Of a DNA stretch of 64,000 nucleotides, positions 20,890 through 37,856 are shown in pieces (the stretch's first letter is position 1; the number at the start of each line of letters is the position of its first letter). Location: contig MU130701.1 of NCBI GenBank assembly GCA_015039465.1, positions 35,510 through 99,509 of the forward strand, given 5' to 3'. The translations under genes were made by a program, and so were the position numbers. The notes under the pieces were generated by a model. That model ran no database searches. It was not told the DNA's origin and worked only from the letters and a program-made list of their open reading frames with translations. The stretch is from Phlegmacium glaucopus (taxonomy: Eukaryota; Basidiomycota; Agaricomycetes; Agaricales; Cortinariaceae).

Positions 20890-23077
20890 CTAAAGAGTTT
20901 CCCGCCTTAACCATCGATTAACAAGTGCCAGTGCTTCTTTGGGTTTATCATAAGGCACCTGCGCAACAAGTCCATTGTCAACTTGGGGGAAGGCTGAACC
21001 AAAAAAAGTCAAGACGCACCATATGACCAGCACCATTAATAGTCGCAAACGTCAAGCCATGCGCACTACGTGTCGAACCTGCCGTTTTCCCATCGACTTT
21101 CCATTCTCTCAAAGCCTGTGAAGAGAACTCGTCATGCCCAGACCATTCAAGATTTAACGTCCAAGCTTCATTTCCAACGTGGTTGCATATCCAGTCGTAT
21201 TTGCCTACATAGATGAGAACTTTAACGTTCCGTTCCAGAAGAGCTGCGACGTAGTGTTGGGTAGGATGGAATTCATCCATGTTACTTCCAAAGTCGATAT
21301 TAACTTTGGTGGCGCATGAGGAAAAGTTACCAGTTATGGATTTGTCGACACCGAGTAAAGTGCGAACCTCAGGACGGTCAAGGTAAGCTGAGATGTGTCT
21401 GATAAGGACCCGTAAGTAAATCAAAAATGCTTCCGTGGACAACTAAATGTAAAAAAAGAAATAAACGTACTTTGTGACTGGGTAGCACAAAGTCTCTGAG
21501 ATTTTTCCGTCGCAATCCCGGCTTATATCGTATGGGTTCCTGTCTGTAGTTGACGTCAGGAAAATTGTAAGCAAGGCGAGCGATATAGTTGACTGACTAC
21601 TGGCTGCAAATGGTACCGCCATATAATCACTGCAGAACGACACGGCGGCACCACAGTCCATCTTGTCGAAGTGATCCACGCAGGCGCTCTTGAGCCACGA
21701 TTCGCATCTAGGACGCTATGAGGACGGATAAGTGGATAAGCCACAAGACAATAATAGACGTGTGGTGCTTACTGCTTGCTTCATTTTCATACATGTCCTG
21801 ACCCATTTCTTTCAATTTCATAACTTTGAGAAAGGCAGACAAAAGGACCCAACTTACGATATGTCTAGCACGGGAGGAAAGGACACGGGTGTGCATGCCA
21901 TATCGTAATATGAAGGTGTCATGGTCGCAAAGTCCGTAAGGCCATTACCTTTTGGAACAATCAGGATATGTAGGGTAAAGAATCGAATTATTCATACCGA
22001 TCATGACGGAAGTGAGGTTGATTGGGGTCAGTCCTGCGCTCACAAGCTTGGCATTCTGGTCATAGACTTCAGCAGCGAAAAGGGGAAGATAACGTCCCTG
22101 TATGATCAATTGAGTCAAGCTGATGAAGATGAAGGGGTGTTAGAAGAACTGACACCGTATGACTCTCCTGCCATATGGAATGCTCTTCCTTTGAATTTGC
22201 TGAAATTCTCGAAGAATATAGAAACGAAAGCTGCTATGTCCTTGGCTGCTTCCTCTGTGGTACCCTAAACAAGAAACACGATCATTACGTTCATACACCG
22301 GTTCCTTTCAAAAAGAATGAATACGTACAACCGATTCACCATATTCAGCGTAGGAGAAGCCTACTCCGATTGGTTGGTCGACAAAGAAAATGTTTGCATT
22401 AGAATTCCATGCTTCGGGGTGGAACTTGGGCCCGCTTGCGTCTAATACCCTGCATGGACCTTTGAATCACGAAAAATTAGTGTCAGGTAACTAGTATTTA
22501 AATGTTTGAAGAGTTTTACCTAGCTCCATGAAGAGGCCGAGTGAGGAAGAACAGCCAGGTCCTAACACAAGATTATCATATGGAGTATGGGAATCAATGA
22601 AATCAAGGTACCTCCGTTGGTCCAGAAGATAACATCGTCTTTATCAGGATTACTCCTACTCTCAAAAAAGTAGAAAAACAAGTGTCGGGCCTGAATATCA
22701 ATATACCCAGTGAAAGAACTGAAACCATATAGAAAATTTTCTTAGTCAGGGTCGATAGCAACAGGCTCTAAACAACCCACTTGACAGTTTTATCGCAGAA
22801 CGATGTTTTCTTGATTCTCACACTGTATTGAGGAAATGCAGGATGTCCGAGCGTTGTAAATTGGGTTTCGGATAGTATGGAAAAGTCTTCAATTGGACTG
22901 AAGAGACCATGATCGTAGGCATGGGAGTCTTCAGTTAATGGAAGAGGTTAGTTTTATATCATATTTTCAGTGGCAAAACGTACTGATTGGGATTTGAGAG
23001 AAGGTCTGCTGTGCCTGTACGAAAGTGGTTCCAATGAGGAAACCCAAACAGGATCCTAATGTACGCGACCACAACAT
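20890..23077 (-). CDS. Serine carboxypeptidase (peptidase S10, CPY-like)
   Basis: Family S10 enzymes remove C-terminal residues from peptides with a Ser-Asp-His triad, usually in the vacuole or secreted. The minus-strand reading begins at ATG 23077 with a signal peptide (MLWSRTLGSCLGFLIGTTFVQA), continues through FTTLGHPAFPQYSVRIKK, RHLFFYFFESRS-like sequence, FWTNGG|PGCSS (oxyanion region, split by an intron near 22610), NIFFVDQPIGVGFSYAE, and HMAGESYG with the catalytic Ser near 22160. The Asp lies in VLIYVGKYDWICNHVGN (about 21190-21230) and the His in GAGHM (about 21015). After a 61-nt intron the last exon reads VPYDKPKEALALVNRW and stops at 20890. Roughly ten exons; I could not fix every boundary. 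All catalytic residues are present, so it is probably functional. Confidence 0.88.
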
Positions 23078-24223
23078 GTTAGTTGACAACCAGCAGAGAG
23101 TGAGCAACTCGACAGATGGTTGATTGTCACGTTACCGCGGGACAGTGATGAATATGTAATAGAATCACCACGCTGGACCGAAATCATATGGTTTGTCATC
23201 ATAAATCCGCGAACGCTGAATGAAGGTTTCGTTCAGTTTCCCTGCAGGGAACAGAAATAAAAGGGGTTTAGCACCCCGTGTCAGGATATATGTATGAGGA
23301 GCAGGCCTCAAGGCTCTGAACAATTCCAACTTGTCCAAAAATGGCAACCTCGCAATACAAAATTATCAAATCATGTGATTTATGCGGGGTGAATAGGGGT
23401 GAATTCCATTCAGAAGGATATGCGTTGCCCCACCGTAATATTCAAAATATTTAGGGTTAAGCAGCATGTAAAAACCTCAGGTTCGCAATGGTTACCAAAA
23501 TGACTGTTTTTCTCAAATTCTGTCTGGCGAGTTTTCGATGGAAATTTCTTGTTTGTCTACGAGATGTCTCTTGTCATATATTCCCCCCCCAAAACAGAAT
23601 AAAATACCTACGACCAGACGTCAGTCAATAGCCGGAAGCCATAGTTCACCGGTTGCCGGTCTTGAAAACTAAACAGAACTGTTGTGTGTTTTTGTAGACT
23701 CCGATATCCGTCAATGATCGTTGATAGATTGGGCCTTTTCTTGACTCTTGAGTACAGTAATAATTTGCTGAAGACTCTCCCTCATAGATGGCGCGGGTGA
23801 ACATTTTATACAATACAATGTAGCATCCGTCCGGTCTTTATCAGCAGGCCTATTACAACCCGTTTCGGCACCGGACTTTCGGTCTGTGCCAAGGAGTAAA
23901 GATAGACCGACACCGGGGTTTTGAGATTCCCCCCTGACTAAGGACTGATCTAGCTATTCCAGGCCTGCCAATCTCTGTATTTTGTCCACCAACAACGACG
24001 ACGGTCGTGATTTTTAAAATTTTCTCAGTTTCAAACCTTTTTCTCCTTTTTCTTGTGTATCCTTTTTATCGCTTTCTTCCCTGTCCCATACTTTTAACTC
24101 TTGAGTATCCCATCGTCTTATCTTCGGACATCCACAAACTGGGACGGATCCAACATTCCTGTCCTCTGTTCATATAATCCATCGCACTCCAGTGTCCAAT
24201 CGCATACCTCAAAGCACCTCGCA
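23078..24223. other. Divergent upstream region between carboxypeptidase and G-alpha genes
   Basis: No supported coding sequence; a 60-codon frame at 23165-23347 has no recognisable content. It should contain promoters for both flanking genes, which are transcribed away from each other. The last 200 bases before 24224 are pyrimidine rich. A run of C at 23583-23590 and A/T-rich stretches are present but no specific site is identifiable. Confidence 0.45.
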
Positions 24224-25866
24224 ATGGGTGCATGCTTTTCCGCTCCCGATGTCAATAAAACCACAGAACATGACCGCATGCTTCATCGAGAAGCAGAGAA
24301 ACAACTAAGAGAAGTATGTCTCAAACTTTCTTCATCCTCATCATCGCCATTATCGGTGGCTTGGTATCTCACACACACTAACGCCACGTACTATCATTTT
24401 TCCAGGCAAAGGCTAAGCTGGCATCTCAGGTCAAGGTAAAATGCCACAATTCCACTACAAGCCTGACCCTTTCACTCATCACTTCACAAGGTGTTACTCC
24501 TAGGATCAGGCGACTCGGGGAAGTCAACGGTTCTCAAGGTGCGTAATCGATGACTCTTTACGCGTTACTTCCTACCCCGTTAACATCCCTTGCTCATAGC
24601 AAATGCGCCTGATACACAAACTTCCTTTTTCGCCCTCAGAAATTGAATACTATCGACAATTAGTCTTCGATAACCTAACCCGCGGACTCTGCTACCTTCT
24701 CGATGCAATGCAGGACATGGACCTGAAAGTTTCAGAAGAAAATGTGCAATACTTGGATCTAGTAGATGGCACACGGGATATCAGAGATGGAGAACCTTTC
24801 CCTGTAACATACTATGCGCCACTCAAATCACTCTGGAGCGATCCTAATGTCAAAAGAGCTTGGGAACGGGGTAACGAAGCTGCACTACCGGAAAAGTATG
24901 TATTCATTATATCATCCACTCAAATCTCCGTTACCCCATCTCACGAATCGTCATCAGCCTGTCATACTTTTACTCTGACCTGGGTCGGCTATTTGAGCCA
25001 ACCTACCATCCAACGGAACAAGACATAATCCGATGTCGAGCGAGAACAATTGGTATCACAGAGACGACATTCTTACTTCGAGACCATGAAATGTTAATGG
25101 TGGACGTCGGTGGACAGAAAAGCGAGCGGCGGAAATGGATACACTGTTTTCAAGATGTCACTAGCATTCTCTTCCTTGTGAGTTTGAGTGGCTACGATCA
25201 GTGCCTGGTGGAGGATAAAGATGCGGTACGTTTATCTTGTTATCGTCCTCGCCGTTGATCAAAGTTAATTCGTTGCCTTAGAATCAAATGCAGGATGCCA
25301 TGACGATCTGGGACTCAATATGTCACTCACAGTGGTTCAAAAAGACTTCAATTGTCAATCATTTCCCAACTTATCACAAGGCCACGATTTTACTGATAAC
25401 CCTTCTATCTGATCAGATTCTGTTCCTAAACAAGAACGACCTGTTCGAACAAAAGATTCTAACGTCGGATATAAGATCCTTCTTCCCTGTGAGTCTATTC
25501 TAGCTATTCTTCCCATGCTACTGTGACCTTGAGAAAGAGTTGCTTACGATACTGCGGAATTTCAATTAGGATTTCGACGGCGAATCAGGAGATGCGAGAG
25601 CCGGTCGGGAATACTTCAAACGACGATTTGCTAAGCTTGCGCAAAAGGCTGGTCGTTCTAAGGACCGAGAGATCTATATTCAGTAAGCGCGATCACATCT
25701 CATTTTTGGGGCGAACAAGTATTTACTGTTTTCTGGATGAAAAGCATAACGACAGCAACAGATACAGCTCTGCTCCGAGTAGTCATGGCCGCAGTTGAAG
25801 GTAAGCTTACTCCAAGATCTGAGAATAATAGCAACGGATTTCTTACGTCGTCTTTTTTTAGAGTGA
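24224..25866 (+). CDS. Heterotrimeric G-protein alpha subunit, short C-terminus
   Basis: G-alpha subunits bind and hydrolyse GTP and relay receptor signals at the plasma membrane. Ten exons (24224-24313, 24406-24435, 24491-24538, 24600-24895, 24958-25225, 25282-25353, 25417-25488, 25570-25682, 25745-25800, 25862-25866) give 349 residues. Visible motifs are N-terminal MGACFS (N-myristoyl glycine, palmitoyl cysteine), P-loop GSGDSGKST, switch I RTIGITET, switch II DVGGQKSERRKW, NKND (G4) and TTATDT (G5). The P-loop has Asp in place of the usual Glu, and switch I has Ile after the conserved Thr. With the predicted last intron the chain stops 12 residues after ATDT, about 13 short of typical family members, so the receptor-contacting alpha-5 tail is missing. 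Such divergent extra G-alpha paralogues are known in Agaricomycetes. Confidence 0.9.
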
Positions 25867-29999
<4,133 letters not shown>

Positions 30000-32900
30000 T
30001 TGCTTTTCTCTATGTCTGTAGGCCTCTCTCAATGATCTACTCTTTTTATTTTCTCGCCAAAACAGGCCAATCCGAAGTAAGCTATTGGGAAATGACGAAT
30101 CAGCAATCTGTCACCAGGTATCTTCTTCGCCTAGTGAATGTGTTTGTTAATCTCGAGGTGTGTCTCCTTCTCCGTGCTACAAGAATGATCACTATTTTTA
30201 TGCCTAGCGAGCTTAGTCCTTTTCGCAACTATGCGCTAGAACCTGCAAGTCTTTTTTTGCAAACTACTGTGGTCTCGGTGTTCGCCGCGAGTGGCCAAGG
30301 AGATAATTTTTGAATAGCTACCCGGTGTCGTTGCGCAGCTGAGCTCCTGGACACTTTTTGGTCGCTGACATACCCCTATATCAGAAATCAGATGATTATA
30401 TTAATTGTATCGTGAACTGTCACTTGATTACTGCAAGTCCCCCATGGCACTCAGAGGACCTTCCTTCCATCAGAACGTCTTCCGATCTCTCTGCCTGGAT
30501 ACCCCAACCCCAAGCTAGAGGAGACATGCCTCGTGCGAATGAAATTATCCCATCTTTTACATCACGGTCCAAACCCATTACAAAATCCGACTGCCGGTTG
30601 CTCTGCCAATCGGACTTGGCTCTGGTGAAAATGTGAGGCATACATGGGATATTTATACTCATAAAATATGGTGGTACCCCTTGATAGCCGTGCACTTAAT
30701 TGCAGATCCATACACACTACCCTATGAGAGGTAGCATCATGATTACAAACGAAGGAAACCAGATGCGTCCCATCCGGACGTCCTAGATCGGACTCGAATT
30801 TTTGTGTCGAGATGCTAGTGACCAATATAGCATTCGCAATGGAATACAGCCTCGTGTTTTCGCGAGAATCAGGCCAGCTCAATTCCGAGGACATGTTAGG
30901 ACCTTGGAGAAGAGAACTATTCCAATGCGATTTGGAGGACGGCCGTTAGTGCTCCTGACCCGCATTCTTCAACTCCTTCGGATGGTGGCAGACGTTCTGC
31001 TATCAAATCCTCGTGCAAGTACGTAACAGATTGTGTGGGAGGGGGATGCATAATTAGCTATGACAATGTCGAACGCAAGAAATCAAGTGAGCAATAATTA
31101 ACTTCTTTGGAGACTCAGACGCTCATGATTATCAGCTTTATTCTTGAGTTGTCAGTGATTAATTATCTCGGGAGCATAGACTTAGCAGCCCAACCCGATC
31201 CATCGCTCCACTCAGCGTCTGTTGGGGTAGCGTGGGAGCTTACTACTGAGTTCGCTCGGAACACAGGGTATATCCCCATCTATCTCATTAAATCTCACCA
31301 CAAATTAATGATAAAGTTCTTTCTGATTTGCAACTACTCCAGGCCCTTGTCAAAATCTCTTGCTTTTCGAGGCAACCAAGACTTAATCGGAAAAAATAGG
31401 TCCATTCTTCTTGATCTCACGGCGTGCCACTAATAGGCACACTTTAGGACCATGAGGCCAAACATCGGAGATAGGTCATAAGTTGTCGACTCAAATATTT
31501 GTTTCCTAAACAGGCTTCACCCTCTTGATATCTACGCCCATGAGGATCTTGAACAAATCATTGGGTCCAAAGACTTCAGGAGGTAACGGAGACAGGGTTT
31601 CTAGCCTGCAGTATGCGGAGGTTGCCTGTTTTCAGCTCGCAAGGGTTAAGAGGCAAAGCATCAAAGCGAAGCTTGGTCTCAAACATTCTGCTCAAATTCT
31701 TCTCGAGATCATCGGGGCAGCGGAGGTCAGTTGATGGTGCCCCCCCCCCATATTTCAATGTCCAGTCATTATTGATGTCGATTTTTGGACATAGAGCTCG
31801 AAATTCTATCGAGCAGCATGCGTTTACGTCGCAAATCAGGCATTTCACCTGCTCAATGCTGTTGATGGTGGGGTACAAGGACAAGCCATCGATGTTAATA
31901 ACATCCTGCGAGACTACATCATACGGCTGAACCAGTAAGCTCACCTCATACAAAATGACCAATTTACGACCGAAATTTCTCCTCAGAGACTTCCTCTCAA
32001 TACATAAAATACTCATGGGTTTTACTTCTTGGTGGTCTTTTTCTCGCTTCTGGTCTGCTTCTGGCGAGATTAAGAGATGTCATGACCTTGTCGGGTACGG
32101 CATGAGTATGTATCTACTACTTCTAAGGTGCTCCCTCGCCCGAGGTGATCAACGAGATGCTCTACGCTGGCAATACACTGTCGCCCAATCTCTAGGACGA
32201 AATCCGACATTAAATCATTCTATTATAGAGATTCAACATCACTCCTTGCAGAAGTCGAGAGCCAGATCACAACCCGACGTTCACCAAACATCCGGCCACA
32301 AACGGATAACGCCCCACTATAGACAACAAGTTCGGCGAAGCTAGAAGCTCTCTAATTTTATGGTCCTTGTATTCAGATCACATTCTCATTTCCTGGGGCG
32401 TTGGGCTTCTGTGCTTGGATAGCCGAATTGCTATCTGCTCCTGACGAATGATGACCCAATACTTATACCACCATCGACCATTTTTCTGTTTCGCTTTCGT
32501 TCTGCATCATTCTTCTTCTCTTGGCTCTAGAATATTCCGTTCCAAAACCAGCTCTTTTGACATTCTCGTTAATACCATCGGTTCTACCACGTATTTCCCA
32601 TCACGAACATTGTTCTGCTCCTAGGCTTCCTCTTCCCACTAGCAGATTGCATCAGCAGCGGGGGCCGGCCCCGCTCAATTGGCTATTCTGACAAACGTTC
32701 CAATGTTCGCATGTGGGTTACTCATTCTATGATCGTAGTGCTGGAATGACCGTCCACTTTCAGGTTGGTAGACTGCGCCACGGTTGTGGATTTTGCACGG
32801 CACCCAACCTTGGGGCTTACAACTCCTCCTAAGAGAGGCAGAAATTAAACGGGGGGCAGGGTGATGAAGAAGGACAACAGTGGGGCTTGGTGTGAGTAGG

Positions 32901-34188
32901 TTGCAATGCGAAGTTGTAGTGAATAGTATCTCGGTGCTTAGGAGCAGTAGGAAATGTTTGGGTACAACTAAGATTGCGACATTATATATATTTTTAGGTG
33001 GAAAATATAAGTTCGTCGTGAAATTGCAACTCAAAAAACCGTGTTGAACGTGTAATGCAATCTATCCTCAGCTGATATCATAGGAAATGTGGTATACAAT
33101 TTAAGCATATTCAGCCATCTGTCACGATATCATCTCGTTGCTCAGAGTAGGAAAAGTAGAGCAGGTTAGTTCCAATAAGCACTCTTGAGTTTAGCTTGGA
33201 GGATCTGCAAGCGAGTGATGGCCATTGACTATCAAGTATGTCGAGCATGCCTTTCTAGTATTTTGCGTAAATAGGGCAGCAGGTGCATCGATTTATGTTC
33301 CTTTCGGAAGTTTTATTTAAAAAGTACCTAGGAAAGAAATTATCTTGATGGAGATTTGGAGAGATTAAACCACGAGACTCACATTGAGGCAGAGAAGTAA
33401 TTTCTGGGGTTACAGTTCCAGCGTATCCTAGCCTGGAGAGAGCGCCACGGTTTATTCCTGCCGGGATTACTACGTACTGTGAATACAAAAGTCAGCACGG
33501 CTTTCCCATGAGGAGAGCCGGGTTATGGGTTTAAAAGCATTGTCTTGTAGAACGTATTCCCCCTATATATAGATATATTAGACTGAACGTGCGCTATGGC
33601 TGATCACACATACCGATGAATCGCGCGATGATTTGCCAGTGTACGCAAATTATCGACTTGGTTATCCCAAGTTTGTCCCAACAAGCGGCCCAAATGTCCT
33701 TGCAGATAAATGGCACTGTAAACATGGGTCTTTCTCGGCACAAACTGTAATATTGCAATTGTTAATTTATGGGACGAAAGGAAATACAGAGAAAGATGCA
33801 AACCGTTCAGAAAAATTGGCCCCAACATGTATCTTAATTGCCTCCAACCTCTGTCTAACAGGCTCTTCGGGTCTCGGTTCTCAAAAATCCTGCAAGAACC
33901 TGACCGACCCGGACCGCGGCATCACTATGGGAGACGCAAGCAAGGGTAGTGTGTCAGAACCTGTTTGGTGGCTCTTAGGCCTAATATGGCATTTTTCTTG
34001 AACTAGGTACAGCTAGGTACAGCTAGGTACAGTTAAAGTGTAGAAAAAATATGTGTAAAGAGAAAGTGGGGGGTGGGTAACTGAAAATTTTCTGATGCTT
34101 CTAGATGCTCGAGTCTAGGAGAGACAGTGAGCAAAGAGATCACGAAGCAACGAAGCTGGGAAACTCAGAGGAGAGCTTACCTAGGATA
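30000..34188. other. Gene-poor region with unrecognised ORFs
   Basis: Open frames of 90-146 codons occur on both strands (for example complement 31576-32016, 146 codons, and complement 30562-30894), but none shows a recognisable domain or a chain of in-phase exons. A run of C at 31741-31749 and a three-fold AGGTACAGCT repeat at 34011-34040 are present. I interpret most of this as decayed coding and intergenic DNA. Confidence 0.4.
31576..32016 (-). CDS. Unrecognised 146-codon ORF
   Basis: The longest frame in this gene-poor region. It is cysteine-containing (CLICDVNACC, ALCPK), with no signal peptide, membrane segment or known motif. Coding status is uncertain; it could be one exon of a longer minus-strand gene or chance. 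No neighbour gives a clue. Confidence 0.2.
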   Translation of the reverse strand: MSILCIERKSLRRNFGRKLVILYEVSLLVQPYDVVSQDVINIDGLSLYPTINSIEQVKCLICDVNACCSIEFRALCPKIDINNDWTLKYGGGAPSTDLRCPDDLEKNLSRMFETKLRFDALPLNPCELKTGNLRILQARNPVSVTS

Positions 34189-34856
34189 GGGATGCTGAAG
34201 TTCAGTTCAGTTTGGTTCGGGACCCATTTTCTCAGAACCAGAACCAGAACCAGAACCAGTTCAAACCATAAGAACCAGTTAAAAATAGACTTTTGTTAGG
34301 ATATCACCAATTAGACAAGAAATTCTCAGTTTAAATTTTATCTAAAATTACATCTTATTTCTTAGAAATAAATATATCTTGAAATTTGAGGCCAGACATT
34401 TGTAGTATTGGTGTTATAACTATGACATCACTAAAGTAAACATGAAAAGAAAAATACTACTAAATCATTTTGCCAACTAGTGACAACTTTGAATTGGATT
34501 CTTGCAATAGGAGTATATTAATATTAATAAAACCTGAAGTTACAAAGTAAATGAGACATATTATTGATTATGTACTATGCCAGACCAAAAAATGATGTAC
34601 TTCTGATTGGAAATATATTGTGTTGGTGACTTGAATAAATATTTTCATTACAGATACGGTACACTGTGCCATTTAACCTGTAAAAAAGTAAATATATTAC
34701 TTAAATGTTTGCCTTGGGATATAGTGGTTCAGAACTGGTTCTCAGATTTCTGGCCAATCAAAAACCAGAACCAGAACCAGATGGCTGAGGGCAAACCAGA
34801 ACCAGAAACTTGGTTTGGTTTGGTTGGTTCTGGTTCTCTGGACTGGTTCAGAACTG
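34189..34856 (-). mobile_element. GGGATGCC-family TA element, one end missing
   Basis: Starts GGGATGCTGAAGTTCAG after a TA and continues with AACCAGAACCAG tracts. Its interior (CACCAATTAGACAAGAAATTCTCA, then the section ending GCCAATCAAAAACC) matches 14312-15512 in reverse complement. The second TIR is not present at about 34856. It lacks the inserted LTR, so it records the pre-insertion state of the other copy. Confidence 0.7.
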
Positions 34857-35251
34857 TTTACCACCCAATATCTCATACTTGGAGCATGAAATTAAAAATT
34901 CTAATCCCTGAGAAATGTTCAGAGTCAAAAATATAGCATATTCTGTCACCAAAACAAATCTCATAAATGACTTGTTGAAGAGTTCTATTCCTTAGAAGCT
35001 TCAGCCATCAATTTGGCTGGGGAAACATGCATCCAGGAACAATTACACACATTCATAAAATTTTATTCATTGTATCTGATTCACATCCTATTTATATGGA
35101 TATACATCACTCAAACTCCCCTCTGGGAGTGTTGTACAGAGGAGGAGCTCAGTGTCTCACTTTCTGCAATGTGACATACATGTGACACATGCCAAGCCAG
35201 ATGTCACAGGTGACAGGCATTGCCCACCACCACATATAATGCATCACATTA

Positions 35252-35625
35252 TGTGGCAACAAAAAAAGAAATTTGTGATATGGAGTATGGGTAAGATTTT
35301 TGGACTCTTGAAAAACATGTACCCTTAGTATTAGTGTTTAAAAATCTGACATTTTTTTTTGCTATTTTTGGAACTGTTGAAGCTATTGCAAAACCACAAA
35401 AGTGACTGATAGTGGGAATGTGATGACAAAGAAATAGTGGTAGTGGCAAAGAAGTGGTAAAGGGTGCGGAGTATAGACGGAGGAACTGGAATGACACAGA
35501 GAAGTCTTGGGGTTGAACGTAGAAGGAGTAGTTCGGGAAGTGAGGGAAGTGACTGTATGGAGTATGGACTACCAGAGACAACTCTGACGGAGCTGGACTG
35601 GAGTAACATATGACGGAATGTAACA
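35252..35625 (-). mobile_element. Solo LTR, gypsy-associated family
   Basis: Read on the minus strand it begins TGTTACATTCCGTC and ends in CA; 374 bp. It is flanked by ATTA on both sides (35248-35251, 35626-35629), consistent with a short target duplication. The start matches 8310-8397. No gag or pol is attached. Confidence 0.65.
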
Positions 35626-35807
35626 ATTACACCATCCTACACCTTGCGTACGCCCCCTTATCATAGTAGTTATGCCCTCTGCCGATGATGTCCCTGACTG
35701 CGGTCACACGTCAACTTCTATATTTGTTATCTTGACACACCATATGCCTTCTATCTGTACTAGCCATATTTAGATGTAGTTACTCACACGCTTGTAGTAT
35801 ATAGGTG

Positions 35808-35836
35808 TAAGGTGCTTATCGAAGATAAGCACCTTA
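35808..35836. repeat. Perfect 13-bp hairpin
   Basis: TAAGGTGCTTATC, spacer GAA, GATAAGCACCTTA. Perfect complementarity over 13 bp. It lies in non-coding DNA between two mobile elements. No function can be assigned; it could be a transposon terminus pair brought together by deletion. Confidence 0.8.
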
Positions 35837-35879
35837 GTATTCAACTTGATTCCCAGGTCTAACATCCTCTAACACCTTG

Positions 35880-35985
35880 TTTCTCAACCAACTGCCTGCT
35901 TCCAACCAACCACATTTTCAACCAACCACATTTTCAACCAACCACCTGTTTTTCAGCCAACCACCTGTTTTGTCACCCACATCTT
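35880..35985 (+). repeat. Degenerate CAACCAACCAC tandem repeat
   Basis: About five imperfect units of 18-20 bp, each containing CAACCAACCAC followed by TTTTC or CTGTTTT. Short local minisatellite. Confidence 0.7.
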
Positions 35986-36021
35986 ACAATAGATTTGTAT
36001 TGAGGAGTATATACAATGTTA

Positions 36022-37856
36022 TATATGATGTTTAGAATAATTGAATATGATTTTATTTTTATTATCATTCTGTTGTGCAAGACTATTAAAATATCTGGTC
36101 TATAAGCTTTCTAGTGTCAGATACAGAGGGGTTGAGGTTGTCTCAGGACAGACTCAGGTTGCCTCAGGACACCACATCAGTAAAATCACACATCGGCTTT
36201 TAGCTGCTTTTCCACTTTTAAAAGTGGAAAAAGTGGCAAAAGTTGAAAAGTGGTGGCCACTTTTTCAAGCTAGGCCGGTTTTCTTTTAAAGGAATTCTAA
36301 AGTGGTTTTCAGCTTTTATAATTGATGAATCTTCATTGCATATGAGAGGGTACATGGATGTATATAGGGTGTACTAGTATTGAGACGTTGTAGAATGGTT
36401 AAATACCATATAATCTTTGTCCTCAAGGTCACACCATCCACGACAGGTTGAGAACCAGGTTTATAGAAACCTGAGGGGTGCCATCATTCTCGTCGTTGAC
36501 ACCTGCCTCACTCTTCGGCATTGAAACTGTCCTCCTCGTCTTCATGGTCAGCACTCATCCCTTTCATTGTGGTCAGTACTGCCCTCCTTGCCAATTGTGC
36601 GTGTCCTCATTGCCGTTGTGTTGTTGTCGGCATCCCTCCCTCCTCATTGTCACTGTCGCATCTGTCCCTGTTGTCATTGTTAGCTGCCATCCTCTTCATT
36701 GCCATGCCAATATCCTGCTGTTCTTACCATCATTGTACCCAGGCACCATCCCCCTTATCATCGTCGTGTGCCTGCCTTCTAATCGGCACTCAGCGCTGTC
36801 TGGCCTCCAGTGTTCACTATAAGTTAGCATAATACATGATTGAAGGCCATCCTGCTCACCATTGGCATTGCACCCTCTTCATCATTGGTCAGTGAGTGTC
36901 CTGGTCTTGGGCAGCACCAGACCTTCCTCAAAAGTTGTTGCGGACACGACGGAGAGGCAACATTATCTGCATGAAAGGGCAGTGATGGCATTAGTAAGGT
37001 TGTATGAGTAGTTGAACACCTACCTGGTAGTCCTTTATGTGCTTATTGTCACCGTCGTTGGCACAGCTGGGCTTTGTCTTGTGTGCTTCGCCGCATTGCC
37101 ATTGGGCTCACCAGTGGAAGGGAACTAATAATGGTAAGTACTTAATAGTTTGTCATAGTAGAAATATGTCTGATGTACCATCCTCTTCCCCTGCTCTTGC
37201 TGTTGACAACCCTGCTGATACACTGTTCATGATCCTGACATGTCAGTCAACTGTTTACCCTCGAGTGAACTCACTGTCATTTAAAACTGTGAGCCAAACA
37301 CGACTGGGGCTGTGGCTGTTTGGGTTATGTCCCTGGAGGTTAACGAGGTGGCGGATGGAAGAAATGAGAAGAGAGCACTCAGGAGTCAGTGCATCAACGA
37401 GAAAGTTGATCATCACGTGGATGCTTCGGAGTTTGAATGGACTTGAACAAAAATTTCCACTGGTCTTTGACATCTTGACTCTTGGTGATCACCTCTCAAG
37501 TCAATTACCACCCATCATAAGGTTGATGGATAGTTACTAGGTTGAGTTCCAACCTGTTAATTTACTTCTAAATGTACAAATTTGTGGAAGTGGGCAAAGG
37601 TCTCAAAGGTATAAAAGGTACCAAAAAGATGTCACAAAAGGAGATGTAAGCTGTTGCAAAAGCCATGGAAAAGTGGAAGTGACAAAAAGCTCTCAAAAGC
37701 AGCTCAAAAAGGAGGTGTTATTTTACTGATGCACATGCAGCCTGAGACTTTTCTACCTAGGTAACTTGCACCTGGGGGCAACCTCTTGCCCTGAGAGCCT
37801 GAGCTGTCCTAGGGCACTCTCAGGGAAGCCTAGGGAGGAAGGCATTTTCCCTGATG
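36022..37856. mobile_element. CATCAGG-family TIR element, copy 3, left-truncated and interrupted
   Basis: Left part (ATATGATGTTTAGAATAATTG to CTCAGGTTGCCTC) matches 11763-12000. The right part (CTAGGTAACTTGCACC to CCCTGATG at 37856) matches 12030-12138. The two are separated by the nested element 36175-37731. The left terminus is absent. Confidence 0.65.
36175..37731. mobile_element. Nested TIR element with CATCAGTAAAAT ends
   Basis: Left end CATCAGTAAAATCACAC, right end inverse (ATTTTACTGATG). 1,557 bp. Inserted in a copy of the CATCAGG family, whose own terminus starts with the same CATCAG. The interior has AAAGTGG-rich subterminal repeats on both sides and no recognisable protein domain (an open frame at 37037-37540 has no known motif). 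A non-autonomous DNA element. Confidence 0.65.

Noticed and set aside
23165..23347. Short minus-strand ORF as an upstream exon of the carboxypeptidase
   Set aside because: The carboxypeptidase already has a signal peptide starting at 23077, and this frame does not join to it in phase.
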